63,445 nt of DNA from Pseudomonadota bacterium (GTDB taxonomy: Bacteria > Pseudomonadota > Alphaproteobacteria > Caulobacterales > Caulobacteraceae): NCBI GenBank assembly GCA_023433655.1, contig JAEYUE010000123.1, forward strand, positions 1-63,445, read 5' to 3'. Positions 60,901 to 63,445 of this stretch are shown here, one piece after another (within the stretch, counting starts at the first letter, position 1; each line of letters starts with the position of its first letter). A program made the position numbers and the translations under genes. The notes below the pieces were generated by a model, which worked only from the letters and a program-made list of their open reading frames with translations, did no database searches and was not told where the DNA came from.

Positions 60901-63445
60901 TCGGCGTTTGTGAATAACGCTGTATTCTTTGTGTGCGCGCCTTCTCAAGAAGCAGCCAACAATATGATCCCGCCTATGTGCTCATTCGATGAGCCGTTCG
61001 ACCCTTCAGCGGACATCTACGATGGCTCAACCCTCAACTGGGGAGAGATCAAGAAAATTATTAAAGAAGTGGCGGAAGATTATGGATACCAGGTTGGAAC
61101 GCCAGTATGCACTCAGAGTGACTGCGGCGATCCAATAAACACCCGCACTGGTGTTTTCTCATTCGCTTCTCCTGACATTTCTTTCCCGACCTCTGCAGGG
61201 AACCTGGTGTTCCAGCGGGCGTACTCTTCAGGGACCGTTGATTCGTATGCGGATGTGCTTGGCGCTGGCTGGACTCACAATCATGACGCTCGGTTGATCT
61301 TCCCCGGCGAGCCGGGCGGGATGGATGGATTCGTGCTGTTCAAGGATGTATTGGGCAACCAGTACTTGTTTGGCATTCAGGAGGATGGCAGCTACCGTCC
61401 TGGGCCAGGTGTGCTCGCTACGCTGTCGAAATCCACAACCTCACCGGTAACCTACACACTAACCACGCCTGAGCAAGCACAACTTACCTTTGACGTCAAC
61501 GGCAAGATCACCACGCGCGCCGATGCACAGGGCCGCGGCTTCACGTATGAGTATAACGACCAGGGCCGATTAATCCGCGTTAGCGCTGATGCGGGCAGCC
61601 GCTACCTGGACCTGACCTATAACACCCAAGGGCGGATTGTGTCCGTCACCGACTATACTGGCAGGCACGCCGACTATACCTATGATACGGAGGGCAATCA
61701 GTCGACCTTCAAAGATCTAACGGGCAAAGTTTGGCGGTATGCATATGATGCCGACCACCGCATGACGCAGGTGATCGACCCGGATAACAAAGAGACCGTT
61801 ACCACCGAGTATGACATGAACGGCCGGGCCTACCAGCAGTTTGATGGCAGCGGCAACCTGATGGTGCGCATTGTCTACAATGACGATGGCAGCACCACGG
61901 TGTATGATGCAAATAACGACGCGCAAACGCACGTGTTCAACGAGCATAACGCAGTCGAACAGGAACGCGATGAGCTGAACCGGGCGACCGATACTACCTA
62001 TGATGGCAACTTCCGGCCTACCAGCGTGAGCAACGCCGCCGGGCATACGCTGCAGATGGAGTGGAGCGCGGATGGCAAAAACCTGCTTTCCAAGACCGAC
62101 CCGGCCGGGAACCGCACCGAGTACACCTACGACTCGCTCAACAATCGCCTGACGGAGAAAGATCCGTCGGGGAATATCACCCAATATACCTACAGCGGCA
62201 AACTGCTCACCAGCAGAAAGGATCCCAGCGGGAATACCACCACCTATACCTATACGGAGGAGGGATTCCTCGCCACGGAAACCGATTCCTATGGGCGCAC
62301 GACCACGTATACCTATGATTCGCATGGGCAGCGCACTTCCGTCATGGATTCCTATGGCAAGGTAACCACCTACACCTATGATGCCCTCGGCCGCCTGACG
62401 GATACCACCGACCCGCGCGGGCGGGTGACCCATAACGAATATAACGCCGCCGGGCAGCTCTTGCGGACAGTGAGAAACTATGACCCCAACCGCCCACAGA
62501 ACGATGCGAACCAGTACAACATCGTAACCACGTATGAATACGATACGCGCGGAAACCAGATCAAGACCACCGATACGCTCGGGCACATTACGCGCAGCGA
62601 ATACGATGACGCAGATCGGCTGGTTCGCAGCTTCGATGCGGCCGGCAAGGCGACCACCTACACCTATGATGCAGAAGGCCGCCTGCTAACCACCACCGAT
62701 GCGCTGAACCATACCACCACGTACGTTTACGATGAAGTTGGGCGCCGCCTGACCACCATCGACGCGAAGGGACAATCCTCGGGCACAACCACCTTCGATA
62801 TCGCCGCCAACACCGCCACCGCCAGCGACTCGCTTGGCCATTCGGCAACGTACTACTATAACGAGCTTAACCAGGTGGTAAAAGTTGTTGACCCGCTGGG
62901 CAATTACACCACGACTACCTATGACGAGAATGGCAATGTTGAAAACCGCACCGATGCGCTGCGCCGGGCGACGTACTACGAGTACGATGCGCTGAACCGA
63001 TTGGTCAAAACGACCGACCCCAATGGCGCGGTTACGCAGACAATCTATAACGCCAAAGGCCAGCGGGAGGCTACCATCGACCCGCTGGGCAACCGCACCG
63101 AGTACACCTATGATACCCAGGGCCGCCTGATCGATACCAAAGATGTGCTGGGGAACCACACCACCAGCGAATTCGACGACGACGGAAACCTGATCGCGAC
63201 AACCGATGCTCTGGCACGCACCACGAGCTACGAGTACGACGAGTGGGGCCGGCAAACCGCCATGGTCGATGCCGCCGGAAGGCGCACCACCTACACCTAC
63301 GATGCACTCGACCGGACAATCAGCACCACCGACCCCACCGGCACCGCCACGACCACCTACGACGCCCTGGGGCGCGTCATTTCGCGTACGGATGTGCATG
63401 GGCGCACCGCCACGACCACCTATGATGAATTGGGACGTACTATTA
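51994..63445 (+). CDS. Giant secreted Rhs/DUF6531 surface protein, open at the window end
   Basis: At least 3817 codons with no stop. Signal peptide IIVFCTILLTSLLPLTAHA; three PPC-like domains (about 30-165, 580-710, 1150-1287) separated by PD40-type repeats (PAISADGRYIAFESSATNLV); Ig-like (about 1292-1392); a glycine-rich adhesin-like region (about 1395-2070); two Big_1/invasin-like domains (about 2080-2285); DUF11/CARDB and FN3-like regions; DUF6531 (DPINTRTGVFSFASPDISFP, about 3045); then Rhs YD repeats (TTYTYDALGRLTDTTDPRGR type, about 3170 on). Core and tail lie beyond the edge. ATG 51994 follows AGAGAGCGC. Probably a cell-surface polymorphic-toxin shell. Confidence 0.88.
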   Translation, partial: MKRLAIIVFCTILLTSLLPLTAHATAANLLQTPANDEISGATSITASDQAYQQDTTNATTAADDPMLPCGGGTPGQQSNTVWFRYTASQTETLVVDTMGSSYNTVLAVWTGTIGALTATACNDDANGWNTSALSFPAVAGQQYLIEIAQLGNPAGGNLSLRLRNSSAITPVTIQSVDEDGNQISSGGQGSSISANGRLAFSSTGEGLPNFTSNGYQQIFVKDLQSRVVNPISINSDEDLGNGDSYSPSISGDGLLIVFETSADNLDPNDTNNDIDVYIHDTNTDETTWISVSSNGLSSGHSPVISANGNFVAFVSSKDLTGNGSSPYENIYLYSVTDKSLKCLSLSPALLSADGNSRMPVISSDGTYVAFASDATNLVTGDTNEKGDIFLRHTSGNWTKRASLADNEAEPDCDSALPAVSDDGRYVAFESGATNLISGLTIYDSSIYVRDLHNETTWRVAVDLREFSINYPWVDSFALSPDGKHLVFAYEYEDFSGNYESRIYRHNIDSGKTDILTLPSPGLDIYQAADHDYYYSSIALSADGRWVTFTGDASNLVPNDTNGEEDDIYLIDLFEPMIYPADHRAQAAPLNSANYRYRMDVRSASPSPDDPAYTCNGAPGSHSNNVWFRYQPTANTNTYINTLGSDYDTQLSIWKESGGNLTLEKCNDDIDSWEAEQSALQHTVTAGETYFIEVSQKGSPAGGWLTIQLLEEMGGQTFALTDGINGQQPDDYSASSRLSGDGRFIAFESGATNLIDNDTNGFSDIFVRGWDIDEDTGEKVWETTRVSVSEDGNEADDSSGNPAISANGRYVAYASCATNLTKNDPITDNDDCKEDEDGLIGIWDIFVTGWHIDEITSEKIWKTTRVSVGMNEIEANGNSRNPAISADGRYIAFESSATNLVPNDTNEQDDIFVYDRETGGTTRVNINTNGDQAITYGSYNPAISADGRFVVFDSYTANLAGNDNYRKNDVFLHDRATGQTTLVSVALGGRQTNGYSINPEISANGRYIAFESSASNLVAGDTNSDTDVFVRDQVTGVVTRVSVGSNGLEANDYSGSPISLSTDGRYVAFESSAYNFIPGDVNDYDDLFVHDRQSNSTSIASISGYGMRTTYGTYDGEISADGRYAAFTAWNSGLFPNRTTENSEVFLHEIQAGIQDTPENDNFSNATVIQELPFLDYKNTLDATEEASDPVFACGGTAQSWPKTVWYQYTAQTTGYIAVDTQLGTDYETLISVWTGSQGSLNQVGCRAFSSASGQPRLAFSVTAGQTYSILVAKSGGENDGGFLALRAEETDALVVSRLEITAPETTDRSMPFQFTVTAYDETGQKVTNYNGTVTFSSSDPRATLPGNYTFLTGSGEYRTSAIFETQGDHSITVTDVNNPNLTDQVTITVSGNLHVGAGDIFYADHYRYKLNAALPAGATTLPISAAGALYPNDEVLILNLTGPDRGLYETAVVSTVGQASVELTAALSHGFDGINNKVIIQRVPHYENVEVNSGGLITAHPWDGQTGGVLLLHSENITVHSGGKISASEQGYIYLDEEADYAASSKNGGGYGGYGGGSLGGIPDGSVTMPTLLGSCGAAFGECDGIGGGFIWLVTTSTITNDGVIEANGESYGYYYGSFYAGSGGSLWLETVSLQGSGLIQASGGGSENADNSAGGSGGRISLTFATKDPNLNIEAFGGLAAADGGPGTIFLTNSMANTTHLKVDNNDRISPPAGLTNLTQAPESFTFDQIELVRGATLELVDSNDSIVLTETNMTGDETGQLIYHGALDYAFPKTYGFGFYVPQEATINLPENFTVTGSGLTIYGAIGKLQGVTMQNLTIAAGSQRASTMLLSATGHTADQPAGVYEFGQVLVDANQLLELAGDPQNGKGVEIHASSMSVAGHLSADGLGFTVVHNGPGGSPNEICGASHGGKGGGDCREDPTEDPTYDPTYGSREWPVTLGSAAGTDSSDSANGGGAIWLVIDEDLNIASDGTLNPDGSLNGTISANGMLGYDSGAGGSILLESGSITGNGFIQAKGGGNKNYYVSGGGGGRIAVYAGLLSDTVQFDYSGGLARFESNCGYGGTFFTNLVDLENSTVVVSPAPPASLMVTEMATLTITVLNTAGSPIVDWPVDIEVGDGDAIIINGQTITRADGFYAIGRTNSDGQVTVQFTAQKSGTHTIRARVRYVTLVQEGTITFTPGSMSIDHSDIYADPDQAYADGVDSINVYAVARDKYYNPVEGVEVEFRMNAVSQAQMAPLTATTDSLGRANTYLINNTNEMVTVSAYLNGDYLDAKRVTFSGLDLKLYLTGPTSVSAGGTATYEARIINTSTSTAENVSFTLVLPDGTSLAHHDAGSAPIQNGSQYDWSLGTLEGQRIKIFHFTLLLNQNLQPSSTLNFSTTITTTTGDTNPDNNSVARTITVAQDYDYTASINPPDAILRTGGSVDYKIKLFNTGSKQDTYTFSQTGLDSSWVTLSKSETALQPGGQDGIMLTVQPSGCPGSANIPFTVSVLSAGGNKLSELAGTLSINQTPDIKLDTPANGATMGSQSQVISWRSNPATSGTLYVYPSANPDQVQAFPFLSGTKQSIQVDNLIRNTQYQWYLEATSACGSVTTGARSFTVGNGLVFANRSQNVEIQRDYNQRVKIAIRNDDDKPHDLTANVSNPYEDLIVNFVDSGSTDQTIRLNPGEVREIDLAFHAQDTTEQDYSLTVHLIADKDTDNPIEDNALLNVHILQDNDFSIVEDTGAYDPAYLGKTYVITNNGTTITDLSVTALDPETQEPAQVFVSPSINHARLEQGETLRFTVYPVFTADNVSTSQGSMGSGPHLATLALQSSGDIDYELLTQAADRLERTRGKAVCGEGRQIYPVVIHNKIMTCTSKDWYCTNRPSIQVPLTTPPNIFPADISSAWLKVTFEPHGNILDHDGQVLLNNTPVGGFSDTVPHGSYYYSVPPSAINSSIAGPALQTTTLNTQHPNDGHYISSSEIKLSAFVNNAVFFVCAPSQEAANNMIPPMCSFDEPFDPSADIYDGSTLNWGEIKKIIKEVAEDYGYQVGTPVCTQSDCGDPINTRTGVFSFASPDISFPTSAGNLVFQRAYSSGTVDSYADVLGAGWTHNHDARLIFPGEPGGMDGFVLFKDVLGNQYLFGIQEDGSYRPGPGVLATLSKSTTSPVTYTLTTPEQAQLTFDVNGKITTRADAQGRGFTYEYNDQGRLIRVSADAGSRYLDLTYNTQGRIVSVTDYTGRHADYTYDTEGNQSTFKDLTGKVWRYAYDADHRMTQVIDPDNKETVTTEYDMNGRAYQQFDGSGNLMVRIVYNDDGSTTVYDANNDAQTHVFNEHNAVEQERDELNRATDTTYDGNFRPTSVSNAAGHTLQMEWSADGKNLLSKTDPAGNRTEYTYDSLNNRLTEKDPSGNITQYTYSGKLLTSRKDPSGNTTTYTYTEEGFLATETDSYGRTTTYTYDSHGQRTSVMDSYGKVTTYTYDALGRLTDTTDPRGRVTHNEYNAAGQLLRTVRNYDPNRPQNDANQYNIVTTYEYDTRGNQIKTTDTLGHITRSEYDDADRLVRSFDAAGKATTYTYDAEGRLLTTTDALNHTTTYVYDEVGRRLTTIDAKGQSSGTTTFDIAANTATASDSLGHSATYYYNELNQVVKVVDPLGNYTTTTYDENGNVENRTDALRRATYYEYDALNRLVKTTDPNGAVTQTIYNAKGQREATIDPLGNRTEYTYDTQGRLIDTKDVLGNHTTSEFDDDGNLIATTDALARTTSYEYDEWGRQTAMVDAAGRRTTYTYDALDRTISTTDPTGTATTTYDALGRVISRTDVHGRTATTTYDELGRTI

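Noticed and set aside
61500..63445. Tandem DNA repeat array or CRISPR-like repeats
   Set aside because: The periodicity comes from YD-repeat codons of the Rhs protein; repeats are imperfect and in frame, with no spacers.

Overview
The window looks like accessory DNA from a Chloroflexota (Anaerolineae-like) chromosome. That placement is an inference from the family mix (DUF7948/SBBP-repeat secreted proteins, giant Rhs proteins, nSTAND1-WD40 and NACHT-FGE proteins, HigBA, IS21/IS982/IS4/IS3 elements); there is no rRNA or housekeeping marker to confirm it. I found no tRNA, rRNA or CRISPR array.

Layout. 1-7.4 kb: a damaged IS21 element, a decayed DUF3987-like gene, a LuxR-type response regulator (RR1), an IS982 element that splits a small reading frame, and a complete second IS21. 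7.4-21.4 kb (minus strand): a three-gene secretion locus, made of a 2722-aa DUF7948/SBBP/SpvB/YD-repeat protein, a 1482-aa protein with the missing Rhs core plus an M23 peptidase tail, and a translationally coupled beta-propeller lipoprotein. 21.4-24.2 kb: decayed mobile DNA (IS5-family and tyrosine-recombinase remnants) and RR2, a paralogue of RR1. 24.2-38.8 kb: a conflict-type island with two exported hypothetical proteins, CHAT-SIR2, nSTAND1-TM-coiled coil-14xWD40, a C25/caspase-like protease, a dead IS3, a small GDQ-motif protein and NACHT-FGE. Several of these genes carry single-base deletions, mostly in homopolymers. 38.8-44.2 kb: two copies of an apparent ~170-nt promoter-to-terminator noncoding RNA, an IS4 element with target duplication, a SWIM zinc-finger protein and a HigBA toxin-antitoxin pair.

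44.2-63.4 kb: a DUF7948/SBBP/FG-GAP gene cut at 47159/51123 by a 3963-bp insertion with 12-bp inverted-repeat ends. The insert carries an Rhs core plus C-terminal tail fused in frame to the host gene, a two-TM small protein (candidate immunity) and two tandem tyrosine recombinases with a Shine-Dalgarno-sequestering leader. The orphaned FG-GAP half follows, then a giant Rhs gene (51994 to beyond the window end, at least 3817 codons).

The strongest candidates for something new are (1) the inverted-repeat-bounded recombinase element that grafts an Rhs toxin-like tail onto a secreted protein, (2) the CHAT-SIR2/nSTAND1-WD40/C25-like/NACHT-FGE island, (3) the repeated small RNA, and (4) the Rhs shell split from its M23-bearing core protein.
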